Below are positions 9,826-20,257 of a DNA stretch of 64,000 nt, one piece after another. A program made the position numbers and the translations under genes. The stretch is from Paenibacillus polymyxa (lineage in GTDB: Bacteria; Bacillota; Bacilli; Paenibacillales; Paenibacillaceae): contig NZ_CP015423.1 of assembly GCF_001719045.1 (NCBI RefSeq), positions 1,054,001 through 1,118,000 on the forward strand, in the 5' to 3' direction. Each line of letters begins with the position of its first letter. The stretch's first letter is position 1. Under the pieces are notes generated by a model. It was not told the DNA's origin. It ran no database searches and worked only from the letters and a program-made list of their open reading frames with translations.

Positions 9826-12800
9826 CTATTCCCAATGTAGCTTATCCAGCGTGCGAGATAATACAGCCGCAGCTTCTGCCCTCGTCACGGATGTAGCCGG
9901 GCCAAAACGGCCTTTCTCGTCTCCCCTCAGAATACCTAGTCCAGACAAAGTCTTCACAGCCGGAGCTGCCCATGTAGAAATCTCCTGCGCATCCGACAAT
10001 GATACGGATATACTTTCACTCACTTCTCTTGTATTTTCTTCTGTGTTCCCAGCGAAGCGCAAGGCTCTCTCTATGATCACAGCCAGTTCCTCCCTCGATA
10101 CCGGGGTATCAGGACGGAAGCTTCCGTCAGTATAGCCGTTGATCAGCCCAGCTGCTGCTGCGGTACGTACGGAATCCGCATACCACGATTTGGATTGAAC
10201 ATCGTCAAAGCTCGTCAGCGTGCGATCTGTACGCTCCAGTCCAAGCACACGAACCAGCATCGCTGCCAGTTCAGAGCGTCGTACCTGGCCTTCAGGTTCA
10301 AAATGCACGTTCGCTAAGTCCCTTTCACGAGTAGCACTAGCTGTAGACGCTGTTGAATGGGTCCCCGTCACAAGCAGGCGAGTTGCCAGCCGTGTAATGT
10401 CCTGCTGCGCCCAATGGCCGGATATATCCATGAACGATCTGACTTCACCAGAAGACCCGCCATCAAGCACAGCGTAAGTCCCTCCCGAACGTCCATACAC
10501 GGTTATTTCCTCACTCGAAGTGTGAAAAGGAACGGGTTGATAGGACAGCTGTCCGACTTGGTTGGTCGATGATACCTTCACTACAGCAAGCTGGTCTGTA
10601 TCGACCATTGCAGGAACACGTAACAGATAACGTTCATACCCTCTACCAGAGTCTCCGTTACCTGCCAAAAGCTGTTTCCGTCCATCCTCGCTTCTCAGCT
10701 CAGCGGCGATATCCAAAGCCTGTAACAGTGTACGCCCTGTTGGAACATCCAAGCGTTTAGCCAGCTCTTCGTTCGAAGCGATGGAAAAATTCAAGGAAAT
10801 TTGTTTTACAGGCACCTGCCAGGTATCAGCCAGTTTCTGAAGAGACAAACGACTTGTTGCTACTTCATAACCACCCTGTAACGTTTCCACTCGAAGGGTA
10901 CGAATACGGTCGTTCAAGACGGCTCCCAAAGCTTCCCCGTTTAAATGAACCTCGTACGTCCCCGCTTCTACTTGCTCCCCTGCACGGATCACAAGCGTAC
11001 CCTTCGCACCATTTTGAATGGCCTTTTGTATTTCAGCAGCTGTTACTTGAGCAACTGCCTTTTTCAGTCCGTTTTTCTCCACTCCGGTCATTACAGACTT
11101 AACTTGCACCACATTTGTACCAGACAGGCTGCTTCCATTGGGCTCACTACTGGCAGTCTGACCCTGTCCATTTACCGTTCCATTCACGTTACCGCTACTG
11201 CCATTTCCAGTGTTACCATTTCCCTCGTTATCCTGCTGATCCTCATCATCATCGTCATTTCGGCCACTCCCAACCTCTGTCGGTGGTTCTTCCGTTTTGC
11301 GCGACAAATCTATTTGCGCAACCAACGGATCATGATCACTGACCCGCCCGTCCGCCGCACTAAAGTCTGCATTCATATGAACGATATCCAGCACGGATGT
11401 TTGGCTCAGTGACGGGCTGACCAGCATATGATCCAATGTTTGCGAGTTACCTTCATAAATATAAGAGTACCGTTCCTTTTCATCCAAATGGTCAATCAGA
11501 TTGGTCAATTCCTGCCCCCGTAGCAAAGCCAGCGTTTCCGAAAATTGAAAATCATTCAGGTCACCGAGCACCACCATATTGGCCTTAGGGTTTACTTGCA
11601 GTACCGACTTTACAAAGCCATTCACAATCGTTGCAATCTTCGCACGCTGTATTTCGCTGCTTCGCACAGGTGGTTGAATTCCTCCAAATGGCGCTTGATC
11701 GCCCCCTTTGGAATTAAAATGGTTAGCGACCACAATCACCTGCTGGCCTTCAAACTCAAATTCAGCGGCCAACGGCTTGCGTGAGTCTTCAAATGACGCA
11801 TTCAGGGGATCAATCCGACCCGGGTTGAGGGAAAGTCCCTGCACTCCATAAGTGACAGACGTAACTGAATCCCCCTTGGGCTTGTCGGTCAGCGTAACAC
11901 GTTGCGGATTGAACAAGAAGCCAACACGGATGTTGCCACCGGGGGCACCGCCATCCTTATTATTTTCAGGGCCAATATCTGTAAAATTGTATTCCGGGCC
12001 TCCATGAGCACGAATCGCCTCTATGAGCACGCGGAAGCTTTCGGAAGCGTCTGTGGTGCCATCATCTTTCTCACCGTTATTATCCTGTACTTCCAGCAAT
12101 CCTATGATATCCGGATGATTCAAATTTACAGCGATAGCCTGTCCCAGCTGATCTATCCGTTTTCCATCACCGGGATCGAAGTTTTCCACATTAAAAGAAG
12201 CTACTGTCAGCTTACGATCATCCCCTATCAAACGCGTATTGGCTGGCTGGAGGCCGCCAGGTACAACATCCGGCATACGCTCTGGCAGCAGCTTATAATT
12301 GCTAAAGCTATAGCTCACCACACCTGTGATAGAACCCGCAAAACGATCGCCTGTTTTCAACGGTGTCGAAGGCTTCGCATCAATCAGAATCCGTTGCGGG
12401 TTCAGACTTCTTTCTGTCAGCATGAGTCCACCTGCCTCCGTTACAACCTCACCTGTATTTGGACCGTTATCAATTCGGACTGGAATTTCATAGCCATAAG
12501 GACCAATCACAGTGGCATCCTTCAACTCTACACGCATGCCTTCCAGGCTTTCGAAAAAGTCCAAGCCATCCTCCTGTGGATCAAACACTGTCATTCCGTC
12601 ATTATCCACCAAAGATGTCGGCATCACACGTCCCTGTTCTCCTAGCAAAATTGGAGCTGGCATTGGACGGTCATTGGCAATTACCTTAACCGAAGAAGCC
12701 ACAATTTCTGTGGTTGTCAGGTCGATTGGCTTGCTCGCATATGTTCTTTCCGTGTATTCCTTTACCGAACCGCTAACCCTTACCTCATCCCCTACCTGTG

Positions 12801-13209
12801 CACCGTGACTAGGCTTGTACACTAAAATGGCCTCGGATGTTTTTTCATCCTGATCCACTTGATCATCCAACTCTTGGATATAGAAGCTGCTCCCCTTCAC
12901 CATTGTGACAACGCCTTCAATATCCGTTACTTTTTGTCCTTCATATGGAGAACGGTGTGCTGCCCCCTGTACATCGTGGATGCGAAGCTTTTTAGGAAAA
13001 TAGACATCTGCATATACACTTGCCCCTACAGTTACGGGTGAAGGTTGCACCTCTTTTCCTGCAAAAGATGCAGGCTCTGCCGAAGCTTTTCCACTGGACA
13101 ACCTTGCCGGCCCTCCAGCTGAAAGCAGCAGTATGGCACTGAGCCATGTGATCCCGAACCTTTTTAATTTCGTAGGTAATATTTTTTCTATGTATTCTTG
13201 TTTCATCAA
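9826..13209 (-). CDS. Secreted endonuclease/exonuclease/phosphatase-domain protein with SLH repeats
   Basis: A 1127-residue cell-surface protein. A signal peptide (about 1-45) is followed by an OB-fold-like region (VTDIEGVVTMVKGSSFYIQE, about 90-180), then a second domain. A metal-dependent EEP nuclease core spans about 330-640, with LTVASFNVENF at its start, the acidic IIGLLEVQDN, GDLNDF and the catalytic SDHDPL near 640. A low-complexity Asp/Gly/Asn linker and a central region precede three C-terminal S-layer homology motifs (about 930-1127), with WYADSVRTAAAAGLINGYTDGSFRPD as the clearest, which bind wall polymers. It probably degrades extracellular DNA at the surface. The start is weakly supported: ATG ATG with AGGGGAGTATC upstream. 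Confidence 0.88.
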   Translation of the reverse strand: MMKQEYIEKILPTKLKRFGITWLSAILLLSAGGPARLSSGKASAEPASFAGKEVQPSPVTVGASVYADVYFPKKLRIHDVQGAAHRSPYEGQKVTDIEGVVTMVKGSSFYIQELDDQVDQDEKTSEAILVYKPSHGAQVGDEVRVSGSVKEYTERTYASKPIDLTTTEIVASSVKVIANDRPMPAPILLGEQGRVMPTSLVDNDGMTVFDPQEDGLDFFESLEGMRVELKDATVIGPYGYEIPVRIDNGPNTGEVVTEAGGLMLTERSLNPQRILIDAKPSTPLKTGDRFAGSITGVVSYSFSNYKLLPERMPDVVPGGLQPANTRLIGDDRKLTVASFNVENFDPGDGKRIDQLGQAIAVNLNHPDIIGLLEVQDNNGEKDDGTTDASESFRVLIEAIRAHGGPEYNFTDIGPENNKDGGAPGGNIRVGFLFNPQRVTLTDKPKGDSVTSVTYGVQGLSLNPGRIDPLNASFEDSRKPLAAEFEFEGQQVIVVANHFNSKGGDQAPFGGIQPPVRSSEIQRAKIATIVNGFVKSVLQVNPKANMVVLGDLNDFQFSETLALLRGQELTNLIDHLDEKERYSYIYEGNSQTLDHMLVSPSLSQTSVLDIVHMNADFSAADGRVSDHDPLVAQIDLSRKTEEPPTEVGSGRNDDDDEDQQDNEGNGNTGNGSSGNVNGTVNGQGQTASSEPNGSSLSGTNVVQVKSVMTGVEKNGLKKAVAQVTAAEIQKAIQNGAKGTLVIRAGEQVEAGTYEVHLNGEALGAVLNDRIRTLRVETLQGGYEVATSRLSLQKLADTWQVPVKQISLNFSIASNEELAKRLDVPTGRTLLQALDIAAELRSEDGRKQLLAGNGDSGRGYERYLLRVPAMVDTDQLAVVKVSSTNQVGQLSYQPVPFHTSSEEITVYGRSGGTYAVLDGGSSGEVRSFMDISGHWAQQDITRLATRLLVTGTHSTASTASATRERDLANVHFEPEGQVRRSELAAMLVRVLGLERTDRTLTSFDDVQSKSWYADSVRTAAAAGLINGYTDGSFRPDTPVSREELAVIIERALRFAGNTEENTREVSESISVSLSDAQEISTWAAPAVKTLSGLGILRGDEKGRFGPATSVTRAEAAAVLSRTLDKLHWE

Positions 13210-13389
13210 AAGATACTCCCCTCCCCATTTTTACTATGATTACGCTTACAAATATATTCATCTTTTAAGATACCATAAATTAGTCAATTTAGTACCTGAA
13301 TTATGTAAAATGAATTCTTCTTGCCGTAGCATATTCAGATCAAATTATTGTAAACTTGTTCTAATACAGAAAAAGGTGGCACATACGCT

Positions 13390-14553
13390 ATGGAGCATTT
13401 GCTTAACGATCAGGTTAAAAACATTCAAATCAGCGGCATCCGCAAAATCGCCAACAAAGTTGCCGCATTACCCGGAACCCTGTCATTAACGATCGGACAA
13501 CCGGATTTCCCTACCCCTGCGCATATTATGGAAGCTGCCCATCGGGCGATTAACGAAGGACGCACCTCCTATACACCTAATCCGGGACTGCCGGAATTAC
13601 GAGAAGCCGCAGCGGCGTTTGTAGCTCGTAAATACGGCCTGAATTACCGTGGACAGGATGAGGTGATCGTAACGAACGGAGCCAGTGAAGCGCTGGATAT
13701 TACCTTACGCACGATTTTGTCACCGGGCGATGAAGTCATTCTGCCAGTGCCGATCTACCCAGGGTACGAGCCATTGATCCGCTTGTCAGGCGGCATTCCA
13801 GTGTTTGCTGACACCCGCAACAGCGGCTTCAAGCTCACGGCCGAGGTGCTGGAGCCTTATCTGACCGAACGGACAAAAGCAGTCATTCTCGGATATCCTT
13901 CGAATCCAACCGGACGAGTGATGAGCCGCGAAGAACTGGAAGCGGTCGCAGATTTACTGAAGGAGCGCGATCTGTTTATCATTTCGGATGAAATATACAG
14001 TGAACTTATTTACGAACCCCCCCACGTGTCCATTGCAGCTCTACCAGGTATGCGGGAGCGCACCATCGTCATTAACGGTCTGTCCAAATCACATTCCATG
14101 ACGGGATGGCGCATTGGTTTTACACTTGCACCCGCTGAAATTACACAGCACATGGTCAAAGTCCATCAGTACAACGTAACCTGTGCTAGCTCGATTAGCC
14201 AATATGCTGCCCTGGAAGCCTTGACTGTTGGTGTCGATGATGCACTCCCGATGCGTGAGGAATACCGCAAGCGTCGTGATTATGTACATGGTAGGCTGAC
14301 AGACATGGGTATCCCGCTGGAGAAACCCGAGGGAGCCTTTTACCTTTTCCCTTCCATCGCCCATTTTGGATTAAGCTCGATGGATTTTACCTTGAAGCTG
14401 CTGGAAGAGCATGGAGTTGCTGTCGTACCTGGAGATGCCTTTTCTTCCTATGGCGAAGGATACATTCGCTTGTCCTATGCTTACGGACAGGATGTGCTGG
14501 AGCAAGGGTTGGATAAAATAGAGAGGTTTGTTAGGGGAATTGTGAGGAGTTAA
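13390..14553 (+). CDS. PLP-dependent class I aminotransferase (PatA-like)
   Basis: A 387-residue fold-type I aminotransferase. It shows TIGQPDFPTPAHI, the Y-x-P-N-x-G-LPELR start pattern, VTNGASEALD, the N-P-T-G cofactor loop YPSNPTGRV, SDEIYSELIY, and the PLP lysine in INGLSKSHSMTGWRIGF. This profile matches the Bacillus PatA/AlaT-like aminotransferases acting on amino acids such as N-acetyl-LL-diaminopimelate or aromatic acids. The dap genes lie 4 kb away on the other strand, so a lysine-pathway role is possible but not shown. The ATG at 13390 is preceded by AAAAAGGTGG. Confidence 0.88.
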   Translation: MEHLLNDQVKNIQISGIRKIANKVAALPGTLSLTIGQPDFPTPAHIMEAAHRAINEGRTSYTPNPGLPELREAAAAFVARKYGLNYRGQDEVIVTNGASEALDITLRTILSPGDEVILPVPIYPGYEPLIRLSGGIPVFADTRNSGFKLTAEVLEPYLTERTKAVILGYPSNPTGRVMSREELEAVADLLKERDLFIISDEIYSELIYEPPHVSIAALPGMRERTIVINGLSKSHSMTGWRIGFTLAPAEITQHMVKVHQYNVTCASSISQYAALEALTVGVDDALPMREEYRKRRDYVHGRLTDMGIPLEKPEGAFYLFPSIAHFGLSSMDFTLKLLEEHGVAVVPGDAFSSYGEGYIRLSYAYGQDVLEQGLDKIERFVRGIVRS

Positions 14554-14793
14554 GGTGGGAGAGGCGCTACGCAGTCCATTTGATCTTCCGATCGCTGTTG
14601 CTGGGGGATTCTTGGATTAGATAAAACATTTATAGGTAAGAATCCCACAGCAAAGGCGAACGCTGTCGCTTCTCCAGATTCAAATGGCCCGCTTCGCTCA
14701 CTGCCCACCTTAAAGTCCCACGATTCTCTAACGTGTGTGAAGTATGGGGAAAAGAAGTACAATACTCACTGCTTTACACGGTGAATAAACAAA

Positions 14794-14835
14794 ACAGGCC
14801 CTTGAACCACCTACACGGGTGGTTCAAGGGCCTGT
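14794..14835 (+). terminator. Strong bidirectional terminator
   Basis: An 18-base perfect stem, ACAGGCCCTTGAACCACC facing its complement across TACACG, lies between the aminotransferase and the convergent pot operon. Confidence 0.75.
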
Positions 14836-14944
14836 TCGTTCTTCCTCTACTCCCTCACCTGGGTGTGGGATTCATGGGTGACTAGCTTTAAGCACGGCGC
14901 AGCGGAGGGGGCGGAATGGGGCTGGACAAGCAAAGCGGTCGCCT

Positions 14945-14996
14945 TTAAATTCCGATTTTAACCTTTAAATATTCAATCATAAAAATCGGAATTTAA
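14945..14996. repeat. Intergenic inverted repeat
   Basis: TTAAATTCCGATTTT is repeated in inverted form 22 bases later. The two arms are perfect over 15 bases. It may be a terminator for the pot operon or a dispersed repeat element. Confidence 0.55.
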
Positions 14997-15068
14997 CAGC
15001 GATGGTAAGCACCATCCGCCACCGCAGCGACCTTTAAAGCACCAACTCCTAATCCCAACGCCACTCCC

Positions 15069-16142
15069 CTACTTTAAATGCATTTTGAATTGCAGGAACA
15101 ATTCGTTGTAATGAGCGAGCATGCGCTTGCCCAGATTGTTGTATACTTCCAGCTTGTCTGTAATTTCGGACGGAGGGTAAAAACGCTCGTCACCAGAGAT
15201 ATCTTCAGGCAACAACTTCTTTCCATCCTCGTTGGGTGTGGAGTATCCTACAAATTCGGCATTTTGAGCGGCTACATCGGGCTGCATCATGAAATTGATG
15301 AACTTATGGGCTGCATCCACATGAGTAGCGGTTTTTGGAATAACCATATTATCAAACCACAAGTTGGAGCCTTCATCTGGCACGATGTAATCGAGCTTCT
15401 CGTTCTCATCCATGATTTCAGACGCATCACCGGACCATACTACCCCGGCAGCGGCTTCCTCGTTTGCCAGCAGCATTTTAATCTCGTCACCGACAACCGC
15501 TTTGACATTGGGCGCTAATTTTTCCAACTTCGTCAAAGCCTGCTGCAAATGTGCCTCATTCGTATCGTTCAGGGAATAGTGAAGGCTGTTCAGTGACATC
15601 CCTACGACTTCCCTCGCACCATCAACCAACAGTAGATTATTACGCAGCTTTGGATTCCACAGACCGTTCCAGCTATGAAAATCAATGCCTTTCGTCAGCT
15701 CCGGGTTAAACACAATCCCGACTGTACCCCAAAAATACGGTACCGAGTATTCATTATTCGGGTCGAACGAAAGGTTTAGAAAATGAGAATCCACATGCTT
15801 CAAATTCGGCAGCTTGCTGTGGTCCAACGGGAGCAGCAAGTGCTCCTGCTTCATTTTAGCCAAAGCATATTCCGAGGGAACCGCTACATCAAACGAAGTT
15901 CCTCCCTGCTCGATTTTCGTCAGCATCGCCTCATTGGAATCAAATGTCTGATAAATGACAGTAATCCCCGTCTCCTTCTGAAACCGTTCCAGCAGCTCAG
16001 GGTCAATGTAGTCTCCCCAGTTGTACACCGTCAGTGTGTTACCACCGGAGTAGCCTTGACTGGAATTCAACCATGCGGCCACCCCCATCAGCCCAAACGA
16101 GATGATGAAAATCGACAGAAACACGCGCACAAGTGACTTCAT
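15069..16142 (-). CDS. potD: Spermidine/putrescine ABC transporter substrate-binding protein
   Basis: A 357-residue binding protein with an N-terminal membrane anchor, then TLTVYNWGDYIDPELLERFQKETGI, the PotD/PotF opening. Internal landmarks are SFDVAVPSEYALAKM, VPYFWGTVGIVFN, VWSGDASEIM and VDAAHKFINFMMQPDVAAQN. It captures polyamines for import. It is the last gene of potABCD, overlapping potC by four bases, so translational coupling is likely. No lipobox cysteine is visible near the N-terminal helix, so anchoring is probably by an uncleaved helix. Confidence 0.9.
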   Translation of the reverse strand: MKSLVRVFLSIFIISFGLMGVAAWLNSSQGYSGGNTLTVYNWGDYIDPELLERFQKETGITVIYQTFDSNEAMLTKIEQGGTSFDVAVPSEYALAKMKQEHLLLPLDHSKLPNLKHVDSHFLNLSFDPNNEYSVPYFWGTVGIVFNPELTKGIDFHSWNGLWNPKLRNNLLLVDGAREVVGMSLNSLHYSLNDTNEAHLQQALTKLEKLAPNVKAVVGDEIKMLLANEEAAAGVVWSGDASEIMDENEKLDYIVPDEGSNLWFDNMVIPKTATHVDAAHKFINFMMQPDVAAQNAEFVGYSTPNEDGKKLLPEDISGDERFYPPSEITDKLEVYNNLGKRMLAHYNELFLQFKMHLK

Positions 16143-16960
16143 CTAGGCACCCCCATTTCTGCCGCAGGCTCTTTTTTACCATTACGATTCGCCTTGCGCA
16201 TAATAAAGTAGTAACCCACCACCAGCAGCACAGTAAATAGGAAAATGAGCGTGGATAGCGCATTGATGGACAGGGAAACCCCTTGCCGGGCACGTGAGTA
16301 TATTTCCACCGATAAGGTCGAATAGCCACTGCCTGTCACAAAAAAGGTCACCGCAAAATCATCCAGCGAGTACGTTAACGCCATAAAGAAGCCCGCATAA
16401 ATCCCTGGCTTGATAAAGGGTAGAATTACCTTGGTCAGCACATCCATTCGGCTGGCACCCAAATCACGCGCGGCATCGACCAGAGATGGACTCATTTCCT
16501 GCAACCGCGGCAAAATCATAATGACTGCAATCGGCACACTAAATGCAATATGGGATAATAAAACGGAGTAGAAACCCAGCTTAATCCCGACCATCGTGAA
16601 CAAAATGAGGAAGGAAGCGCCAATAATGACGTCCGGGTTCACGATCAATACATTATTGAGCGATAGCAGCGTATTTTTGACTCGACGGTTCTGCATCTGA
16701 TGAATAGCCAGTGCCCCCATGATGCCAATAATCGTAGCCAACGCAGACGACAGCAGAGCAATCACCAAGGTGTTAATGACAATAATGATCAAGCGAGTGT
16801 CTGCAAACACCTCTTTGTAATATTGGAGTGTAAAACCTTCAAACTCATGCATCGTCCCGCCGCTGTTGAAGGAATAGTACATCAAATACAAAATAGGTGC
16901 GTACAACACGAGAAAAACAATCACCAAATAAATATTCCCGAACCGGTTTTTATTTACCAT
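16139..16960 (-). CDS. potC: Spermidine/putrescine ABC transporter permease
   Basis: A 273-residue permease with six predicted membrane helices. The EAA loop that contacts the ATPase reads [19 protein letters not shown] followed by ILPFIKPGIYAG. The N-terminus (YLMYYSFNSGG and WEGFTLQYY-like LQYYKEVFAD) is typical of PotC. The gene overlaps potB by about ten bases and potD by four. Confidence 0.9.
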   Translation of the reverse strand: MVNKNRFGNIYLVIVFLVLYAPILYLMYYSFNSGGTMHEFEGFTLQYYKEVFADTRLIIIVINTLVIALLSSALATIIGIMGALAIHQMQNRRVKNTLLSLNNVLIVNPDVIIGASFLILFTMVGIKLGFYSVLLSHIAFSVPIAVIMILPRLQEMSPSLVDAARDLGASRMDVLTKVILPFIKPGIYAGFFMALTYSLDDFAVTFFVTGSGYSTLSVEIYSRARQGVSLSINALSTLIFLFTVLLVVGYYFIMRKANRNGKKEPAAEMGVPR

Positions 16961-17762
16961 GCCGCACCCTCCGTTTCGTTCCCGAGGTGAGCAGCATAAT
17001 GATCCCCATCGCCAAAATCAGGAACACGGCAACCGTAGAGCCCATCCCCCAATCCTGAGTAACCAGAAAATGCTGCTCTATCGCCGTCCCCAGTGTAATC
17101 ACACGGTTACCTGCAATCAGGCGGGTAATCATAAACAGCGACAACGCTGGAATAAACACAGCCATGCAACCGGATCGCACACCCGCAAGCGTTAACGGGA
17201 AAATAACCCTACGAAACGCGGTCCACTTGGAGGCTCCCAAATCTCGGGCAGCGTCCAGCAATGAAGGGTTTAACCCTTCCAGCGCGTTATAGATGGGCAA
17301 AATCATAAAAGGCACAAAAATATAAACCGATACAAACACAAAGCTGGAGCTGGTAAACAATAATTGCTGACCTCCCAACCCAACCATACCTAACACCGCA
17401 TTCACCGGCCCATAGGTACCAAATATCCCGATAAAAGCATACGTTTTGAGTAACAGGTTAATCCAGGTCGGCAAAATAATGAGCAACAGCCACAGCTGCT
17501 TATGCTTGGTGCGTGTGAGCAAATATGCTGCCGGGTAAGCAACTAACAGTGAAAATACAGTGATCAGAAATGCATACCAAAACGAACTAAGCGTCATGCT
17601 CAAATAAACAGGTGTCAGAAACTGAGCATAGTTGTTGAATGTGAGATGACCATCCACATCAAATAGTGAATAGTAAAACACAAGTACAACCGGAGCTGCC
17701 ACGAACAGCACAATCCATAAATAGTAAGGCAGCAGATACGCTGCTCTTGTATTACCGGACAT
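16950..17762 (-). CDS. potB: Spermidine/putrescine ABC transporter permease
   Basis: A 270-residue inner-membrane permease. The start at 17762 is preferred over the longer frame at 17822 because GAGGTG lies 7 bases upstream of this ATG, and the ATG overlaps the end of potA by a few codons. It has about six hydrophobic segments and the EAA motif [19 protein letters not shown] followed by IFPLTLAGV. It pairs with PotC to form the channel. Confidence 0.9.
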   Translation of the reverse strand: MSGNTRAAYLLPYYLWIVLFVAAPVVLVFYYSLFDVDGHLTFNNYAQFLTPVYLSMTLSSFWYAFLITVFSLLVAYPAAYLLTRTKHKQLWLLLIILPTWINLLLKTYAFIGIFGTYGPVNAVLGMVGLGGQQLLFTSSSFVFVSVYIFVPFMILPIYNALEGLNPSLLDAARDLGASKWTAFRRVIFPLTLAGVRSGCMAVFIPALSLFMITRLIAGNRVITLGTAIEQHFLVTQDWGMGSTVAVFLILAMGIIMLLTSGTKRRVRHGK

Positions 17763-18861
17763 GCTGATCCACCTCTTCATAGGCTTCCAGGCGCCGATCA
17801 AACTCTTCCTCTGTTTCCCCAAACCGCATCACATGGATCGCTTCCGGGTCAAATCGCAGACCGATTTCACTGCCCAGCTCCGCCTTTTTGGTAGAATGCA
17901 CGAGCCACTCCTGACCCGAATCATCATAGCAGCTTATTTCATAGTGAACACCACGGAACAATTGGGTATCTACCTTCACACGCAGCTTGCCTTCAGCAAC
18001 ATTCGTAATCTCCAAGTCCTCTGGCCGGATCACAATTTCAATGGGTTCGTTCGGACGTAATCCTCCGTCGACACATTCAAACTGTCGACCGTTAAATTCC
18101 ACTTGATAATCTGCAATCATCCGTCCTGGGACAATATTGGATTCGCCGATGAAATCAGCAACAAACCGATTGATCGGCTCATCATAAATATCATTAGGCG
18201 TACCACTCTGCTCAATCTTACCTTTGTTCATAACAAAAATTTCGTCCGACATGGCCAGTGCTTCCTCCTGATCATGCGTAACGAAAATAAAGGTAATTCC
18301 AAGGCGCTGCTGCATTTCGCGCAAAATGTACTGCATTTCAGTACGCAGCTTTAAATCCAGTGCAGACAATGGTTCATCCAACAAGAGAACATCAGGTTCA
18401 TTGACGATAGCCCGTGCGATGGCTACACGCTGACGCTGTCCCCCGGACATCTCAGAAATTTCCCGCTCGCCGTAGCCTTCCAGATTGACAAAGGACAACG
18501 CCTGTGTCACCTTCTCCTGAATGTCCTTTTTGTTCATCTTTTTAATTCGCAGACCGAAGGCTACATTTTCAAACACATTCAGATGCGGAAATAGCGCATA
18601 ATCTTGAAAAACCGTATTGACCTGCCGCTCATTGGCTGGAACACGATTAATGAGTTTTCCATTTAAATAAATAGAGCCTTCTGTCGGCTCCGCAAAACCT
18701 GCAATCATACGCAGAATCGTCGTTTTACCACAGCCGGAAGGCCCCAGCAGTGTATAAAATTTACCACGCTCAATCTCAAAGCTGACGTCCGCCAGCACTG
18801 GGGGATCGTTGTCATATTGCTTGGTCACCCGTTCAAATCGGATGATGGTTTGCTCTCCCAT
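17752..18861 (-). CDS. potA: Spermidine/putrescine ABC transporter ATPase
   Basis: A 369-residue ABC ATPase. It has Walker [11 protein letters not shown]-loop, signature [13 protein letters not shown], Walker [14 protein letters not shown] and the switch histidine in [10 protein letters not shown]. The C-terminal half is a TOBE domain (VIRPEDLEI). The start at 18861 (MGEQTIIRF) has GGAGGG 6 bases upstream; the open frame to 18891 lacks its own site. It is the first gene of the pot operon and powers uptake through PotB and PotC. Confidence 0.92.
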   Translation of the reverse strand: MGEQTIIRFERVTKQYDNDPPVLADVSFEIERGKFYTLLGPSGCGKTTILRMIAGFAEPTEGSIYLNGKLINRVPANERQVNTVFQDYALFPHLNVFENVAFGLRIKKMNKKDIQEKVTQALSFVNLEGYGEREISEMSGGQRQRVAIARAIVNEPDVLLLDEPLSALDLKLRTEMQYILREMQQRLGITFIFVTHDQEEALAMSDEIFVMNKGKIEQSGTPNDIYDEPINRFVADFIGESNIVPGRMIADYQVEFNGRQFECVDGGLRPNEPIEIVIRPEDLEITNVAEGKLRVKVDTQLFRGVHYEISCYDDSGQEWLVHSTKKAELGSEIGLRFDPEAIHVMRFGETEEEFDRRLEAYEEVDQHVR

Positions 18862-18937
18862 AACACCCTCCTTCAAAAAATTCGACTTCATTCCATTTCA
18901 TTCTTTTCATTAAACCTATTTATTCAGGGCGCATCAT

Positions 18938-20074
18938 TTACCCTTGAGACTTCCATGTAAAATAGTCTGTCAGCACACGAATGGCTACACCAATCGCTTC
19001 CTCCGCAGGCTCCAGCTTGGCATGATGCAAACCATAAGGCGTATCCACACCAAGCCAGAACATCAGACCGGGAATTCGCTCCAGAAAATATCCAAAGTCT
19101 TCTCCGGTCATCGCTTCTCCGCATTCAATAAGCTGCACATCCTGCCGATTACGGACCCAGTTCATGAATTCCTCGGTCACCTTGGCTTCATTGTACACTT
19201 GCAAATAATTGGAGCCATAATGAATCTCGGCATGACATTCAAATCCAGCCTCCAAACCACGCACTAGTGCTTCAATCCGTGATTTAACCAGCTTCATCGT
19301 ATCGGCTGACAACGTTCGGATCGTACCCTCCAAACGGGCGGTTTCCGCGATAATATTTTGCTTCGTGCCTCCGCTAACCTTACCCACGGTAATGACCGCT
19401 GCATCGAGTGGATTCACATTACGGGCTACAACCGTCTGTAATTGTCCCACCAGCTGACAAGCAGCCACTACCATATCATTCGCCTTGTGTGGATACGCAG
19501 CATGCCCACCCATACCCTTCAGGTCGATGAAAAGCTCCGACGTATTGGCAAATAGGATGCCCGGGCGAGTCGCAATTGTGCCAACAGGATATTCAGGTGC
19601 AACATGTAGCGCGACAATTTCATCGGGTATCCAATCTGCCAGCTCCGTGCTGTCCCGCATAGGCAAGGCTCCGCCCGGCCCTTCTTCAGCCGGTTGAAAC
19701 AACACAACCAGGTCATCCTTAATCGGATGGCTTGCAAAGTGAGTAACAATTCCCAATCCAATCGTCATATGTAAATCGTGTCCACAAGCATGCATATAGC
19801 CGGGATGGGTCGAACGAAAATCGTACCCTGTCTCTTCTTCAATAGGCAAACCGTCCATATCACAACGATATCCATAGCGGCGTTCAGGAGCCGTTCCATG
19901 AATGAACACTAACACGCCCGTACGCCATGTACGAATTTCCAACCGCTCCTGAGGGAGCGTTTCCAAATAATCCAGCAAATATTGTTGTGTTTTGTATTCC
20001 TCAAAACCCGGTTCGGGAATTTGGTGTAAATCCCTTCGTATTTGGACAAAAGAACGATAGTCGACCGTACTCAT
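18938..20074 (-). CDS. dapL: N-acetyldiaminopimelate deacetylase
   Basis: An M20-family amidohydrolase of 378 residues, assigned to the acetylase branch of lysine biosynthesis because it follows dapH. Metal-site motifs are [24 protein letters not shown] and [10 protein letters not shown]. The dimer domain contains [14 protein letters not shown], and the C-terminus [15 protein letters not shown]. It removes the acetyl group from N-acetyl-LL-diaminopimelate, feeding lysine and cell-wall synthesis. The gene name follows Bacillus usage for this deacetylase. Confidence 0.86.
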   Translation of the reverse strand: MSTVDYRSFVQIRRDLHQIPEPGFEEYKTQQYLLDYLETLPQERLEIRTWRTGVLVFIHGTAPERRYGYRCDMDGLPIEEETGYDFRSTHPGYMHACGHDLHMTIGLGIVTHFASHPIKDDLVVLFQPAEEGPGGALPMRDSTELADWIPDEIVALHVAPEYPVGTIATRPGILFANTSELFIDLKGMGGHAAYPHKANDMVVAACQLVGQLQTVVARNVNPLDAAVITVGKVSGGTKQNIIAETARLEGTIRTLSADTMKLVKSRIEALVRGLEAGFECHAEIHYGSNYLQVYNEAKVTEEFMNWVRNRQDVQLIECGEAMTGEDFGYFLERIPGLMFWLGVDTPYGLHHAKLEPAEEAIGVAIRVLTDYFTWKSQG

Positions 20075-20257
20075 TGCTGCTACGCCTCCTCTTTATAGCT
20101 CATCAGCTCTTATCTGGCAAAAGAACAAAAGGACAAAAGCCCGGCGCAGCCGCCGAGCCTTGTCCGTTGTGCTTCGTCCCTAAGTTATGCTGTCAGTGCA
20201 TCATGCTTCTGACAAGGAATCGTTCACCTTTGGTACATTAAAAAAAATTTTGCCTTC

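Larger units (their letters stand above)
14554..15068. other. Intergenic stretch with hairpins, no gene
   Basis: This 515-bp gap holds no convincing reading frame. It contains a GC-richer stretch (14,560-14,720), a strong bidirectional terminator (14,794-14,835) and a long AT-rich inverted repeat (14,945-14,996). Confidence 0.6.

Noticed and set aside
11902..12645. Plus-strand 247-residue frame
   Set aside because: It is antisense to the secreted nuclease, whose domains and signal peptide are clear.
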